Source: Stenotrophomonas tumulicola (lineage in GTDB: Bacteria > Pseudomonadota > Gammaproteobacteria > Xanthomonadales > Xanthomonadaceae). From it: DNA of 64,000 nt. The stretch is from NCBI RefSeq assembly GCF_014117215.1, contig NZ_JACGXS010000001.1, positions 1,178,001 to 1,242,000 on the forward strand, read 5' to 3'. The position numbers and the translations under genes were made by a program. The notes under the pieces are model-generated. The model saw only the letters and a program-made list of their open reading frames with translations, did no database searches and was not told the origin of the DNA. This document shows, piece after piece, positions 53,758-63,737 of this stretch; position 1 is the stretch's first letter, and each line of letters begins with the position of its first letter.

Positions 53758-54138
53758 ATGAAGTCCCTGATCACCGCCGCATCGGCCACCCTGCTGGCTG
53801 CCACCGCCCTGACCGTATCGGCCCAGTCCGCCATGATTCCGCCGGAGCTGGCCGCGCGCCAGGTCGGCAAGGAAGGCATGGTCTGCGGCAAGGTGGAAAA
53901 GGCCCGTTATGCCGAAGGTTCCGAAGGCCAGCCGACGTTCCTGTACATGGGCGGCGCATTCCCGCGCCACACTTTCTCCGCGCGCATCTCCGGTGCCAAC
54001 CGCGGCAAGTTCAGCTTCCCGCTGGAAACCCTGGAAGGCAAGGACGTGTGCGTGATCGGCAAGATCGAGCGCGATGCCTCCCGCGCTGAAATCGAAGTCA
54101 GCTCCCCGGCCGGGCTGAAGCTGGCCGACATCAAGTAA
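53758..54138 (+). CDS. Small periplasmic protein, OB-fold-like, unknown function
   Basis: 126 residues. A Sec signal peptide ([22 protein letters not shown], cleavage near SAQS) precedes a mature part of about 100 residues. The mature part has strand-like segments typical of small OB-fold proteins ([46 protein letters not shown]). Two Cys (in MVCGK and DVCVIG) could pair. Phe-Leu-Tyr-Met-Gly-Gly resembles motifs in periplasmic nucleic-acid-binding-like OB-fold families, but I cannot assign a function. Its own FliA promoter and its place between cheW and a receptor gene indicate a late motility-linked role. GGAGAA precedes the ATG. Confidence 0.85.
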   Translation: MKSLITAASATLLAATALTVSAQSAMIPPELAARQVGKEGMVCGKVEKARYAEGSEGQPTFLYMGGAFPRHTFSARISGANRGKFSFPLETLEGKDVCVIGKIERDASRAEIEVSSPAGLKLADIK

Positions 54139-54233
54139 TACGACCTGTCCCGCCACGCCGGCCCGCCCGGCGTGGTCGCTGCACCCGGGCCATGTCGGCC
54201 CGGACGCGTCCGTCATTGGAGACTGCAACGCCC

Positions 54234-56597
54234 ATGCGCTGGATCAACGACCTCAAACTGATGCCCAAGCTGCTGGCCACCTTCGGTGTCCTGCTGTTGG
54301 TGATGCTGCTGCAGGGCATGGTGGCCTACCGCGGCCTGCACTCGCTCAACGACGTGACCACGACACTGGCCGGCAAGCGGATGGAAAGCATCCGCATGGC
54401 CGGCGAGATGCGCGGACTGCTGGGTGAGTACCGCAACTCCTCCTACCAGCAGCTGATCCGCGCCAGCGAGGACGTCAAGGCCGAAGCGCGTGCCGGCGTG
54501 GCCGACATGCGCAAGCAGCTGGATGCATCCATCAAGGCCTACCCGGCCCTGATCGACGGAGGGCAGCAGAAGGCCCTGTTCGACACCTTCGTCAAGGACT
54601 GGAACGACGCACTGGCATCCTACGACTCGGTCAGCGAGATGCTGGAGCTGCAGCTGCCCGACGACGCCGTCGATACGTTCGTTGGCGAAACCCGCGCCAA
54701 GCACCGCAAGTCCGCCGCTGCGCTGGAAGCACTGATCGCCGAAGACAACCGGCTTGCCCGCGCCGCGCGCGAAGAAGCTGAATCCACCTATGCGACCTCG
54801 GCCACGCTGATCGTCATCGCCCTGCTCGGCGGCACCGCGCTCGGCTTCGTACTGGTCTGGCTGTTCGCCCGCGCCCTGGTCGGCAGCGTACGGGGTGCGG
54901 TATCGGTCGCCAACGACGTGGCCAGTGGCAAGCTGGACGGCCATATCGACACCACCCGCTCGGATGAAGTGGGCGACCTGCTGCAGGCCATGCAGCGCAT
55001 GCAGCGGGACCTGCGCGAACGCATCGAACGCGACCAGGCCATCGCCAGCGAGAACCTGCGCATCCGCACCGCGCTGGATTACAGCTCCACCGGCGTGTTC
55101 CTCAGCGATGGCGACCAGCAGATCGTGTACGCCAACCGTGCCCTGCAGCAGTCGCTGAGCGACCATGCCGACGAGGTGCGCAAGGACCTGCCCGAGTTCG
55201 ACCACGAAACGCCACTGGTGGGCCGCTCGGCCGCCGAACTGGAGCATGGTGGCAAGCTCGACCCGGCGCTGCTGGCCGAGCTGGCCCGTGCCGGCGTGGC
55301 CCGCCGCGAGGTCCAGTATGGCCAGGCGCAGTTCGCGCAGGTCATCTCCACCATCCGCAACGAAGCAGGCGAGACCGTTGGCCATGTGACCGAATGGCGC
55401 GACCGCACGCCCGAAGCGGCGGTGGAGGCCGAGGTTGCCCGGGTCATCGCCCAGGCAGCGGCCGGCGACCTGACCGGACGCATCGATGATGCCGACAAGG
55501 ACGGCTTCTTCCTGCAGCTGGCCCGGCAGATCAACGGCCTGCTGGACGCCAACGCATCCAGCATCGACCAGGTCTCCCAGCTGCTGGCCGCACTGTCGCG
55601 CGGTGACCTGACCGTCCGCATGCAGGGCGACTACCAGGGCGTATTCGCCCGGATGCGCGATGATGCCAATGCGACGGCCGAACAGCTGAGCGGCATCGTC
55701 ACCCGCATCAAGCATTCCAGCCGCGCCATCAACTCGGCGGCGGGTGAGATCGCCAGCGGCAACAACGACCTGTCGCGCCGCACCGAACAGCAGGCCGCCA
55801 ACCTGGAAGAAACCGCCGCCTCGATGGAGGAACTGACCTCCACCGTGCGCCAGAACGCCGAGCACGCCCGCCAGGCCAACCAGCTGGCCATCGGTGCGGC
55901 CGGCGTGGCCTCGCAGGGTGGCGACGTGGTCGGCCAGGTGGTCACCACGATGTCCGCCATCGAAACCTCGTCGAAGAAGATCGGCGAGATCATCTCGGTC
56001 ATCGACGGCATCGCCTTCCAGACCAACATCCTGGCACTCAACGCCGCCGTCGAAGCCGCCCGTGCCGGTGAGCAGGGCCGCGGCTTCGCCGTGGTCGCCA
56101 GCGAGGTGCGCACCCTGGCGCAGCGCTCGGCCGCCGCCGCCAAGGAGATCAAGGGCCTGATCGACGATTCGGTCGGCAAGGTCGCCGACGGTTCCGCATT
56201 GGTGCACAAGGCCGGCACGACCATGGCCGAGATCGTCGCCTCGGTGCAGCGCGTGACCGACATCATGGCCGAGATCTCCGCCGCGTCGCAGGAGCAGAGC
56301 GCGGGCATCGAACAGGTCAACCAGACCGTGGTGCAGATGGACGAAACCACCCAGCAGAACGCCGCACTGGTGGAAGAAGCCACCGCCGCGGCGCGTGCCA
56401 TGGAAGAACAGGCCGGCCACCTCAGCGAGGCGGTGTCGGTGTTCCAGCTGGACGAGGCCGACCAGCCGCACGACGCGCCGGTTGCCACCCGCACGCGCGT
56501 CGCAGCCGCGCCGGCACCCGCCGCGACCCCGTCGCGCCGTCCGCCAAGCCGCCAGACGGTAACCGAACTGGCCGACGGCGACTGGCAGGAGTTCTGA
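54234..56597 (+). CDS. Methyl-accepting chemotaxis protein with PAS-like insert and CheR tether
   Basis: 787 residues from ATG 54234 (GGAG upstream); an in-frame start at 54192 would add 14 residues ahead of the transmembrane helix. A four-helix-bundle-like periplasmic sensor lies between helices at about 10-32 and 197-219. HAMP, a PAS-like segment (about 280-390, [23 protein letters not shown]), a second HAMP and the signalling domain (about 505-745) follow. The C-terminus ends in DWQEF, matching the NWETF-type pentapeptide that binds CheR; a Pro-rich linker of about 30 residues precedes it. Its MA domain is nearly the same as those of the receptors at 47111 and 56761. Confidence 0.95.
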   Translation: MRWINDLKLMPKLLATFGVLLLVMLLQGMVAYRGLHSLNDVTTTLAGKRMESIRMAGEMRGLLGEYRNSSYQQLIRASEDVKAEARAGVADMRKQLDASIKAYPALIDGGQQKALFDTFVKDWNDALASYDSVSEMLELQLPDDAVDTFVGETRAKHRKSAAALEALIAEDNRLARAAREEAESTYATSATLIVIALLGGTALGFVLVWLFARALVGSVRGAVSVANDVASGKLDGHIDTTRSDEVGDLLQAMQRMQRDLRERIERDQAIASENLRIRTALDYSSTGVFLSDGDQQIVYANRALQQSLSDHADEVRKDLPEFDHETPLVGRSAAELEHGGKLDPALLAELARAGVARREVQYGQAQFAQVISTIRNEAGETVGHVTEWRDRTPEAAVEAEVARVIAQAAAGDLTGRIDDADKDGFFLQLARQINGLLDANASSIDQVSQLLAALSRGDLTVRMQGDYQGVFARMRDDANATAEQLSGIVTRIKHSSRAINSAAGEIASGNNDLSRRTEQQAANLEETAASMEELTSTVRQNAEHARQANQLAIGAAGVASQGGDVVGQVVTTMSAIETSSKKIGEIISVIDGIAFQTNILALNAAVEAARAGEQGRGFAVVASEVRTLAQRSAAAAKEIKGLIDDSVGKVADGSALVHKAGTTMAEIVASVQRVTDIMAEISAASQEQSAGIEQVNQTVVQMDETTQQNAALVEEATAAARAMEEQAGHLSEAVSVFQLDEADQPHDAPVATRTRVAAAPAPAATPSRRPPSRQTVTELADGDWQEF

Positions 56598-56602
56598 TAG
56601 AT

Positions 56603-56685
56603 AAAAAGGGGACGGAGGGGATTAAGTGGCAATTGGCCAGCTTCGAGCTGGCCAATTGCCACTTAATCCCCTCCGTCCCCTTTTT
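56603..56685. repeat. Perfect 83-bp inverted repeat (40-bp arms, 3-base loop)
   Basis: The arms 56603-56642 and 56646-56685 are fully complementary around TCG. It begins 6 bases after the receptor stop codon and ends in six Ts, so it would also act as an intrinsic terminator in both directions. The left arm starts AAAAAGGGGACGGAGGGG, resembling the GGGGACGGAG-type termini that accompany REP-associated tyrosine transposases, which is a recollection and not checked. It just precedes the FliA promoter at 56690. Confidence 0.95.
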
Positions 56686-56689
56686 TGCC

Positions 56690-56716
56690 TCAACTGTTGC
56701 TGTCTTCGGCCGATAA
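56690..56716 (+). promoter_or_regulatory. FliA (sigma-28) promoter of the Cache receptor
   Basis: TCAACTGT, an 11-base spacer and a full consensus GCCGATAA. It lies 44 bases upstream of the ATG at 56761 and starts 5 bases after the hairpin. Confidence 0.88.
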
Positions 56717-56760
56717 CAGGGGTGACGCGCTCCCCCTTTTCCCCGTTCCGGCCTCGCTCC

Positions 56761-59034
56761 ATGACGTTCAATCATTACTGGCACCAGTACTTCGACAATC
56801 TGTCGGTCCGACGCAAGCTCAACCTGCTCACGCTGTTGATCGCCATCGGCATCGTCGCCTTGTCGGTGGTCGCCGCTCGCATGCAGTACCTGGACCTGAC
56901 CGACACCCGCAAGGCGTCGCTTGCCGTCCAGGTGGAGCTGGCCGAAGGCGTGCTGGCCCACTACCATCGCCTGGCCAGCACCGGTGAACTCAGCGAAGAG
57001 GTGGCCAAGACCGCCGCGCTGCAGGCGCTGGATTCGATGCGCGCGGAGAAGGACACGTATTACTACAACGTCCTCGACACCGATTACACGCTGCTGATGC
57101 ATCCGTTCGCCGCGGACCGCGTCGGCAAGGTCCAGAAGGACTACAGGTCGGCCGATGGCATCCAGACCTACTACCTGCAGGTCGGCATGGCGCGCCTGGG
57201 CGGCGGCTATGTTCCGTACCAGACCAGCAGGCCCGACAGCGAAAAAGTCGACAAGATCACCTACGCGCACCTGTTCGCACCCTGGCAGTGGGTGGTCACC
57301 AGTGGCATGTACATGGACGACGTGCAGGCACAGGCCTGGGCCTTCACCCTGGTGATGGCCGCCACCGGTGGTGGCGTGCTGCTGCTGGTACTGGCGCTGA
57401 GCTGGGTGATCGGCAACCGCATCGCCGACCCGCTGCGCAGGGCCACGCGGATCGCCGAGGGCATCGCCGCCGGAAAGCTGGACAACAGCATCGGCGCGCA
57501 GCCGAGCGATGAAACCGGTCGCCTGCTGGCAAGCATGGCGCGCATGCAGGACCAGCTGCATGCAGTGATTGCCGGCCAGCGCGAAATGGCCCGCCGCCAC
57601 GAAGCCGGTGAGCTGGGCTACCGCATCGACGCCAGCATCATCCCCGGCGAGTACGGGCAGATGGTGCGCGACACCAACAGCCTGGTCGCCAGCCATGTAC
57701 AGACGCTGCACGACGTACTCACGGTGGTGCAGCAGTATGCCGTGGGCGACCTGCGCGGGGATATCGCACGCTACCCCGGTGAGAAGGCGCTGATCACCAG
57801 CACCGTCGACACGGTCAAGGGCAACCTCGGCCGCATCAACGCCGAAATCAAGCGACTTGCCAGTGCCGCCGCCGCCGGTGACTTCAGCCAGCGTGGCGAT
57901 GCCATGCAGTTCGAGCACGACTTCCGCACCATGGTCGAGAACCTCAACGCGATGATGGCGGTGAGCGACGACAACCTGGGCAAGCTGTCGGCGTTGTTGT
58001 CGGCGATCGCCGAAGGCGACCTGACGGTGCGCATGCACGGTGACTTCCAGGGCGTGTTCGCCAGGATGCGCGATGATGCCAATGCCACGGTCGCCCAGCT
58101 GACCCGTATCGTCGGCCAGATCCAGGCCGCGACGAGCAGCATCACGTTGGCATCGGGCGAGATCGCCAGCGGCAACAATGACCTGTCGCGGCGCACCGAA
58201 CAGCAGGCGGCCAACCTGGAAGAAACCGCCGCCTCGATGGAGGAACTGACCTCCACCGTGCGCCAGAACGCCGAGCACGCCCGCCAGGCCAACCAGCTGG
58301 CCATCGGTGCGGCCGGCGTGGCCTCGCAGGGCGGCGACGTGGTCGGCCAGGTGGTCACCACGATGTCCGCCATCGAGGCATCGTCGAAGAAGATCGCCGA
58401 GATCATCTCGGTCATCGACGGCATCGCCTTCCAGACCAACATCCTGGCGCTCAACGCCGCCGTCGAAGCCGCCCGTGCCGGTGACCAGGGCCGCGGCTTC
58501 GCCGTGGTCGCCAGCGAGGTGCGCACGCTGGCGCAGCGCTCGGCCGCCGCCGCCAAGGAGATCAAGGGCCTGATCGATGCCTCCGTCGACAAGGTCGCCG
58601 ACGGCTCCCGGCTGGTGCATGACGCCGGCACCACGATGGGCGAGATCGTCGCCTCGGTGCAGCGCGTCACCGACATCATGGCCGAGATCTCCGCCGCCTC
58701 GCAGGAACAGAGCGCGGGCATCGAACAGGTCAACCAGACCGTGGTGCAGATGGACGAAACCACCCAGCAGAACGCCGCGCTGGTGGAAGAAGCCACCGCC
58801 GCGGCACGCGCGATGGAAGAACAGGCGGCACAGCTGGCCGATGCAGTGGCGATCTTCCGGCTGGACAACCGGGTCGACGCGGCCGTCCGCGCCGTCGCTG
58901 CCCGGGTGGAAACGGCCATGCCCACCGCTACTGCCGCCCTGTCCAGGCGCCCGGCGCCACGCACGACACACCGCCAGCCACCGGCGTCCCGCCCGCTACC
59001 TACCCCCGACGACGGCAACTGGCAGGAATTCTGA
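56761..59034 (+). CDS. Methyl-accepting chemotaxis protein, single Cache sensor and CheR tether
   Basis: 757 residues. The start is set at [20 protein letters not shown] because the FliA promoter lies just upstream; an in-frame ATG at 56626 falls inside the hairpin. A periplasmic sCache_2-like domain (about 35-190) is recognised by [25 protein letters not shown] and [21 protein letters not shown], typical of receptors for carboxylic acids or other small organics. HAMP domains follow (about 210-455), then the signalling domain (about 480-710). The C-terminus ends in NWQEF, a CheR-binding pentapeptide. cheR lies directly downstream. Confidence 0.95.
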   Translation: MTFNHYWHQYFDNLSVRRKLNLLTLLIAIGIVALSVVAARMQYLDLTDTRKASLAVQVELAEGVLAHYHRLASTGELSEEVAKTAALQALDSMRAEKDTYYYNVLDTDYTLLMHPFAADRVGKVQKDYRSADGIQTYYLQVGMARLGGGYVPYQTSRPDSEKVDKITYAHLFAPWQWVVTSGMYMDDVQAQAWAFTLVMAATGGGVLLLVLALSWVIGNRIADPLRRATRIAEGIAAGKLDNSIGAQPSDETGRLLASMARMQDQLHAVIAGQREMARRHEAGELGYRIDASIIPGEYGQMVRDTNSLVASHVQTLHDVLTVVQQYAVGDLRGDIARYPGEKALITSTVDTVKGNLGRINAEIKRLASAAAAGDFSQRGDAMQFEHDFRTMVENLNAMMAVSDDNLGKLSALLSAIAEGDLTVRMHGDFQGVFARMRDDANATVAQLTRIVGQIQAATSSITLASGEIASGNNDLSRRTEQQAANLEETAASMEELTSTVRQNAEHARQANQLAIGAAGVASQGGDVVGQVVTTMSAIEASSKKIAEIISVIDGIAFQTNILALNAAVEAARAGDQGRGFAVVASEVRTLAQRSAAAAKEIKGLIDASVDKVADGSRLVHDAGTTMGEIVASVQRVTDIMAEISAASQEQSAGIEQVNQTVVQMDETTQQNAALVEEATAAARAMEEQAAQLADAVAIFRLDNRVDAAVRAVAARVETAMPTATAALSRRPAPRTTHRQPPASRPLPTPDDGNWQEF

Positions 59035-59088
59035 TTGCCCCGGCGCGGCCCCGCCTCCGCGCCCTCTCCCCCGCCCTGGACACACAAC

Positions 59089-59961
59089 GTGACCCTGCCG
59101 CCCTCCTCCATCGTCCGCAGCGAAAACCGCGAGTTCGATTTCGCCGACCGCGATTTCCGCCGCGTCTGCGAGCTGATCTACCAGCGTGCCGGCATCGCGC
59201 TGGCGCCCGCGAAGCGCGACATGGTCTACGGACGCCTGTCGCGACGGCTGCGTGCGCTGGGCCTGCGCAGCTTCCAGCATTACCTGGACCATCTGGAAAG
59301 CGGCGGCGACGACGAGTGGCAGGCCTTCACCAACGCGCTGACCACCAACCTCACCGCCTTCTTCCGCGAGCCGCATCATTTCGACAGGCTGCGCGAGGAA
59401 CTGCAGCGCCATGCGGCCAGCGCGACCGGCAGCAACCCGCTGCTGTTGTGGTCCTGCGCTGCGTCCACTGGCGAAGAACCGTATTCGATGGCGATCACCG
59501 CGTGCGAGGCCTTCGGCACGCTGACACCCCCGGTGCGCATCGTCGCCACCGATGTCGACACCCAGGTACTGGCAACCGCCGCGCGGGGTGTCTATGCGCT
59601 GGAACGGGTGACCGGCGTGGAACCCGCACTGCGCCGCCGCTACTTCCAGCGCGGTACCGGCCCCAACGAAGGCCAGTGCCGCGTGCTGCCGACATTGCGC
59701 GGGATGGTCGACTTCCGCCCGCTGAACCTGCTTGCCCCGCGCTATGACATTGGCGGTCCGTTCACCGCGCTGTTCTGCCGCAACGTGATGATCTACTTCG
59801 ACAAACCCACCCAGCGCGGCATCCTGGGCCGGCTGGTGCAGCACCTCTCGCATGACGGGCTGCTCTACACCGGCCATTCCGAAAACTACCTGCATGCCGC
59901 CGACCTGATCGCGCCCTGCGGCCGCACGCTGTACCGCCGGGCAACGGGAGCACCTGCATGA
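59089..59961 (+). CDS. cheR: Chemoreceptor methyltransferase CheR
   Basis: 290 residues from a GTG at 59089, close to the 286 of E. coli CheR; an in-frame TTG at 59035 would add a Pro-rich stretch of 18 residues and is less likely. CheR methylates receptor glutamates using S-adenosylmethionine. N-terminal helical domain ([28 protein letters not shown]) and the SAM-binding domain with [18 protein letters not shown] (about 118-135) and [13 protein letters not shown] are intact. The beta-subdomain that holds the receptor pentapeptide is present. It overlaps cheD by 4 bases. Confidence 0.95.
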   Translation: MTLPPSSIVRSENREFDFADRDFRRVCELIYQRAGIALAPAKRDMVYGRLSRRLRALGLRSFQHYLDHLESGGDDEWQAFTNALTTNLTAFFREPHHFDRLREELQRHAASATGSNPLLLWSCAASTGEEPYSMAITACEAFGTLTPPVRIVATDVDTQVLATAARGVYALERVTGVEPALRRRYFQRGTGPNEGQCRVLPTLRGMVDFRPLNLLAPRYDIGGPFTALFCRNVMIYFDKPTQRGILGRLVQHLSHDGLLYTGHSENYLHAADLIAPCGRTLYRRATGAPA

Positions 59962-60554
59962 ACCTGGCCCTGCGTGGCGACGATGTCATGCGCTACTTCG
60001 ACAGCCGCTTCAAGGTGACGGCCGCGAAGCTGCTGCCGACCCAGTACCTGGTGGTGGACGATGACACGGCGTTGACCACCATCCTCGGCTCCTGCGTGGC
60101 GGCATGCCTGCGCGACCCGCTGCTGCGGATCGGCGGCATGAACCATTTCCTGCTGCCCGAAGGCAATGTCGGTGACGGCGCACCCGCGCGCTATGGCAGC
60201 TATGCGATGGAACTGCTGATAAACGACCTGCTGAAGCGCGGCGCGAACCGCAAGCGCCTGGAAGCCAAGGTGTTCGGCGGCGCCAACGTACTCAAGGGCT
60301 TCACCAGCAATCCCGTTGGCACCCGCAATGCCGAATTCGTGCGCCAGTACCTGCAGGCCGAGCACATTCCCATCGTCGCCGAGGACCTGTGCGGCATCCA
60401 TCCCCGCAAGATATGGTTCTTCGCCGACAGCGGCCGCGTGGTGGTCAACCGCCTTCCGCATGCACACGAGGCCGAGGTGGCCGCCGCCGAATCGGCGGTG
60501 CGTGCACGCCTGTCCAAGGCGCCGGTCACCGGTGGCGTGGAGCTGTTCGAATGA
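59958..60554 (+). CDS. cheD: Chemoreceptor glutamine deamidase CheD
   Basis: 198 residues. CheD deamidates specific receptor glutamines. The catalytic triad elements are visible: Cys in [15 protein letters not shown] (about 51), His in GGMNHFLLP (about 67) and Thr after GGANVLKGF. The C-terminal part ([17 protein letters not shown]) is conserved. The start overlaps cheR and the end overlaps cheB by 4 bases, so cheR-cheD-cheB form one unit. Confidence 0.96.
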   Translation: MNLALRGDDVMRYFDSRFKVTAAKLLPTQYLVVDDDTALTTILGSCVAACLRDPLLRIGGMNHFLLPEGNVGDGAPARYGSYAMELLINDLLKRGANRKRLEAKVFGGANVLKGFTSNPVGTRNAEFVRQYLQAEHIPIVAEDLCGIHPRKIWFFADSGRVVVNRLPHAHEAEVAAAESAVRARLSKAPVTGGVELFE

Positions 60555-61621
60555 GCGTGGTCCCGCCATGCCGCGTGCTGGTCGTCGACGATTCGGCCGT
60601 GGTACGGCAGATCCTCAGCGAGATCCTGGCCAGCGATCCGGGCATCGAGGTGGTCGGTACCGCGGCTGATCCCCTGCTGGCCCGCGACAAGATCAAGCGG
60701 CTGGCGCCGGACGTGATCACGCTGGACGTGGAAATGCCGCGCATGGACGGCCTGGCGTTCCTGGAGAACCTGATGCGCCTGCACCCGTTGCCGGTGGTGA
60801 TGATTTCCTCGCTGACCGAACGCGGCGCCGACACCACCCTGCAGGCCCTGGCACTGGGCGCGGTGGATTTCGTCTCCAAACCGAAACTGGACGTCAGCCG
60901 CGGGCTGCAGGCCTACGCTGATGAGATCATCGAGAAAGTGAAGGCCGCTGCGCGCTCCCGGGTGCGCGCCCTGGTACGCGTGCCCGTCGCGCCGAAGCTG
61001 ACGCTGGCTCCGCAGGCGCCTGCCGCATCGCGGTCGTCGCAGTTCCGCACGACGGATCGGCTGATCGCCCTGGGCGCTTCGGCCGGCGGCACCGAGGCGC
61101 TGCGCGTGGTACTGGAAGGCTTGCCAGCCGACGCACCGGCGGTGGTGATGACCCAGCACCTGCCAGCGACCTTCAGCGGTGCGTTCGCCGAGCGGCTGGA
61201 CCGGCACTCGGCGATGGCGGTGCGCGAGGCCAGCGATGGCGAGGCGGTGCTGCCCGGCCATGCCTACCTGCCGCCCGGTGGCAGGCACCTGCGGGTAATC
61301 CGCGACGGTGCGCGCTGGCGTTGCCGGGTCGATGATGGTCCCGCGGTGAACCGGCACAAGCCGGCAGTGGACGTGTTGTTCCAGTCCGTGGCGCTCAGTG
61401 CCGGCGCCAACGCCATCGGCGTGATCCTGACCGGGATGGGCGATGACGGTGCGCGTGGCCTGCTGCAGCTGCGCCAGGCCGGCGCACCGACGCTGGTGCA
61501 GGACGAAGCCACCTCGGTGGTATGGGGTATGCCGGGCGCGGCGATGAAACTCGGCGCAGCCGACGAAACCGTACCGCTGGAGAAGATCGCCGAACGGCTG
61601 CTGGCGCTGGCGCGGGTGTAG
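60551..61621 (+). CDS. cheB: Chemotaxis methylesterase/deamidase CheB
   Basis: 356 residues from the ATG in the cheD stop; a longer frame to 60389 is shadow coding. An N-terminal receiver domain ([13 protein letters not shown], phospho-acceptor Asp in [13 protein letters not shown] about 57, FVSKPKLD) is joined by a linker (about 135-170) to the methylesterase domain. Its triad is Ser in [11 protein letters not shown] (about 177), His in [16 protein letters not shown] and Asp in [13 protein letters not shown]. The C-terminus ends ...LLALARV. The stop codon TAG is contributed by a SMAG element. Confidence 0.96.
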   Translation: MSVVPPCRVLVVDDSAVVRQILSEILASDPGIEVVGTAADPLLARDKIKRLAPDVITLDVEMPRMDGLAFLENLMRLHPLPVVMISSLTERGADTTLQALALGAVDFVSKPKLDVSRGLQAYADEIIEKVKAAARSRVRALVRVPVAPKLTLAPQAPAASRSSQFRTTDRLIALGASAGGTEALRVVLEGLPADAPAVVMTQHLPATFSGAFAERLDRHSAMAVREASDGEAVLPGHAYLPPGGRHLRVIRDGARWRCRVDDGPAVNRHKPAVDVLFQSVALSAGANAIGVILTGMGDDGARGLLQLRQAGAPTLVQDEATSVVWGMPGAAMKLGAADETVPLEKIAERLLALARV

Positions 61622-61761
61622 AGCGGGGCCATGCCCCGCTGCGTTTCGCGCCCCAGACCCGGTAGAGCGGGTCCATGACCCGCTGCTCTTCATTGGGGCC
61701 TCGTTGCGCGGCCGCCGGCCATGGCCGCCCGAAAAGCAGCGGGTCATGGACCCGCTCTACC
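61618..61761. repeat. SMAG elements after cheB, including an inverted doublet
   Basis: One GTAG-type element (61618-61643) overlaps the cheB stop codon. A second (61661-61687) and an exact inverted copy (61735-61761) form 27-bp arms 47 bases apart, each arm being palindromic. The group lies between the convergent cheB and ligI genes and may act as a two-way transcription barrier. Confidence 0.87.
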
Positions 61762-61791
61762 ATTCGGCATGGCGCCCGCCGCGAGGGGGTC

Positions 61792-62691
61792 CTACCGGTT
61801 CGCAACACCCCAATACAACCGCATCGGGTTATCCACCAGCAGCCTGCGCTGCAGCTCCGCCGTCGGCGCGATATGCGGGATCACGTCCACCAGCTGCCCA
61901 TCGTCGGGCATGTGCTGCTTCATGTTCGGGTGCGGCCAATCAGTACCCCACAGCACCCGGTCCGGGAAGCGTTCCACCAGGTGGCGTGCAAACGGCACCA
62001 CGTCCGCATAGTCGGGCGGCCCTAGGCGTGACAGCCGCTCCGGACAGCTGACCTTGCTCCAGACGTTCTCGTTTTCATCCATCAACTGCACGAAACGCTG
62101 GAATGCCGGCCCGTCAACCGGCTGGCTGACATCCGGACGCCCCATGTGGTCGACCACCACGGTGACCGGCAACGAACGGAAGAAGTCCCAGCGCTCGTCC
62201 AGGTCAGCGGCCTCGAAGTACACCACCACATGCCAGCCCAGCGGCGCGATGCGCTCGATGATCGCGTGGTAATACGCGTCCGGCTTCGGATCCACCAGCC
62301 GCCGCACGAAATTGAAGCGCACGCCGCGCACGCCCGCGGCATGCAGCGCCTGCAGCTCGGCATCGCTGACCGTGTCGCGCACCGTCGCCACGCCACGGGC
62401 GAGGCCGCCGGCAGACTGCAGCGCGTCCACCAGGGCACGATTGTCGGCGCCATGGCAGGTCGCCTGCACGATCACGTTGCGACTGAAGCCAAGGAAGTCG
62501 CGCAACGCGAACAACTGCTCCTTGCCGGCGTCACACGGGGTGTACTTGCGCTCCGGTGCATACGGGAACACCTCGCCCGGGCCGAACACATGGCAGTGCG
62601 CATCCACCGCCCCGGCCGGCGGCACGAACCGCGGCCGGCTGGGCTCGGCGTGGAAATCCAGCCAGTCCGCGTCCTTCTGGAAGGCGGCCAT
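61792..62691 (-). CDS. ligI: 2-Pyrone-4,6-dicarboxylate hydrolase (LigI)
   Basis: 299 residues, amidohydrolase superfamily. It opens the lactone 2-pyrone-4,6-dicarboxylate to 4-oxalomesaconate in the protocatechuate 4,5-cleavage pathway of lignin-derived aromatics. Visible family features are VDAHCHVFGPGEVFPYAPERKYTP near the start, VIVQATCHGADN, VVVDHMGRPD and LWGTDWPHPN, which hold the HxH, the loop Arg/His and the general-base Asp. The ATG overlaps the ligJ stop by 3 bases; longer frames upstream run inside ligJ. Confidence 0.93.
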   Translation of the reverse strand: MAAFQKDADWLDFHAEPSRPRFVPPAGAVDAHCHVFGPGEVFPYAPERKYTPCDAGKEQLFALRDFLGFSRNVIVQATCHGADNRALVDALQSAGGLARGVATVRDTVSDAELQALHAAGVRGVRFNFVRRLVDPKPDAYYHAIIERIAPLGWHVVVYFEAADLDERWDFFRSLPVTVVVDHMGRPDVSQPVDGPAFQRFVQLMDENENVWSKVSCPERLSRLGPPDYADVVPFARHLVERFPDRVLWGTDWPHPNMKQHMPDDGQLVDVIPHIAPTAELQRRLLVDNPMRLYWGVANR

Positions 62692-63713
62692 CACAGCCCC
62701 CTCGCCTTCAGCTGCGCGTCCAGGCGCGGATAGACCCGGCGCGCATTGCCTTCGAACACCTTGCGGCGATCGGCCCCGGAGATATCCAGCGCCTCGACGT
62801 AGCGCTTGGTATCGTCGAAGTAAAAGCCGGTCTCCGGGTCGATGCCACGCACCGCACCGACCATTTCCGAGCCGAACAGGATGTTGTCGATGTCGATCAC
62901 CTTGAACAGCAGGTCGATGCCCGGCTGGTGGTACACACAGGTATCGAAGAACACATTCTTCATCACATGCTCGGCCAGTGGCGGTTTGCCCAGCATGTCG
63001 GCCAGGCCGCGGAAGCGCCCCCAATGGTACGGGACCGCGCCACCGCCGTGCGGGATGATGAAACGCAGCGTGGGGAAGTCACGGAACAGGTCGCCCTGCA
63101 GGAACTGCATGAATGCCGTGGTGTCGGCGTTGAGGTAGTGCGCACCGGTGGCATGGAAGTTCGCGTTGCAGCTACCCGATACATGGACCATCGCCGGCAC
63201 GTCCAGCTCCACCATCTTTTCGAAGAACGGATACCAGGCACGATCGGTCAGCGGCAGGCCGTTCCAATGGCCACCGGACGGATCCGGGTTGAGGTTGCAG
63301 CCAACGAAGCCGAGCTCCTGCACGCAGCGCTCCAGCTCGGCGATCGAATGGGCGATCGGTACGCCCGGCGACTGCGGCAACTGGCACACGCCGATGAAGG
63401 TTTCCGGGTACAGCCCCACCACCCGCGCGATCAGGTCGTTGCAATGGCGCGTCCACGCCGCACTGACCCGCTCGTCGCCGATGTGGTGGGCCATGGTGCT
63501 GGCACGCGGCGAGAAGATGGTCATGTCCGCGCCGCGCTCGCGCAGCAGGCGCAGCTGGTTGGATTCCACGCTGTCGCGCAGTTCGTCGTCGCTGATCAGC
63601 GGATAGACCGGTGCCGGCAGCGTGGCGTCCTTGAAATGCGCGACCTGCGCCTTGCGGAACGCGTCATGGGCGCCGGGTGCGGTGGTGTAATGGCCGTGGC
63701 AGTCGATGATCAT
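62691..63713 (-). CDS. ligJ: 4-Oxalomesaconate hydratase (LigJ)
   Basis: 340 residues, amidohydrolase superfamily, zinc dependent. It hydrates 4-oxalomesaconate to 4-carboxy-4-hydroxy-2-oxoadipate, the step after LigI. Features: MIIDCHGHYTTAP (HxH metal ligands), LGFVGCNLNPDPSGGHWNG, RFIIPHGGGAVPYHWGRF and NILFGSEMVGAVRGIDP. A strong AGGAGAT site lies before the ATG. It precedes ligI in the same operon. It could also feed into gallate degradation, which uses the same intermediate. It marks the end of the motility locus. Confidence 0.94.
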   Translation of the reverse strand: MIIDCHGHYTTAPGAHDAFRKAQVAHFKDATLPAPVYPLISDDELRDSVESNQLRLLRERGADMTIFSPRASTMAHHIGDERVSAAWTRHCNDLIARVVGLYPETFIGVCQLPQSPGVPIAHSIAELERCVQELGFVGCNLNPDPSGGHWNGLPLTDRAWYPFFEKMVELDVPAMVHVSGSCNANFHATGAHYLNADTTAFMQFLQGDLFRDFPTLRFIIPHGGGAVPYHWGRFRGLADMLGKPPLAEHVMKNVFFDTCVYHQPGIDLLFKVIDIDNILFGSEMVGAVRGIDPETGFYFDDTKRYVEALDISGADRRKVFEGNARRVYPRLDAQLKARGL

Positions 63714-63737
63714 GGGGGATCTCCTGGGAACGATGGA

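Noticed and set aside
54131..54160. Possible FliA site before the 54234 receptor (TCAAGTAA)
   Set aside because: The -10 part at the right spacing reads CCGCCACG, a poor match; transcription from 53658 is more likely.
56626..56760. Longer N-terminus for the Cache receptor
   Set aside because: It would start inside the perfect hairpin and before the FliA promoter; family-like sequence begins at 56761.
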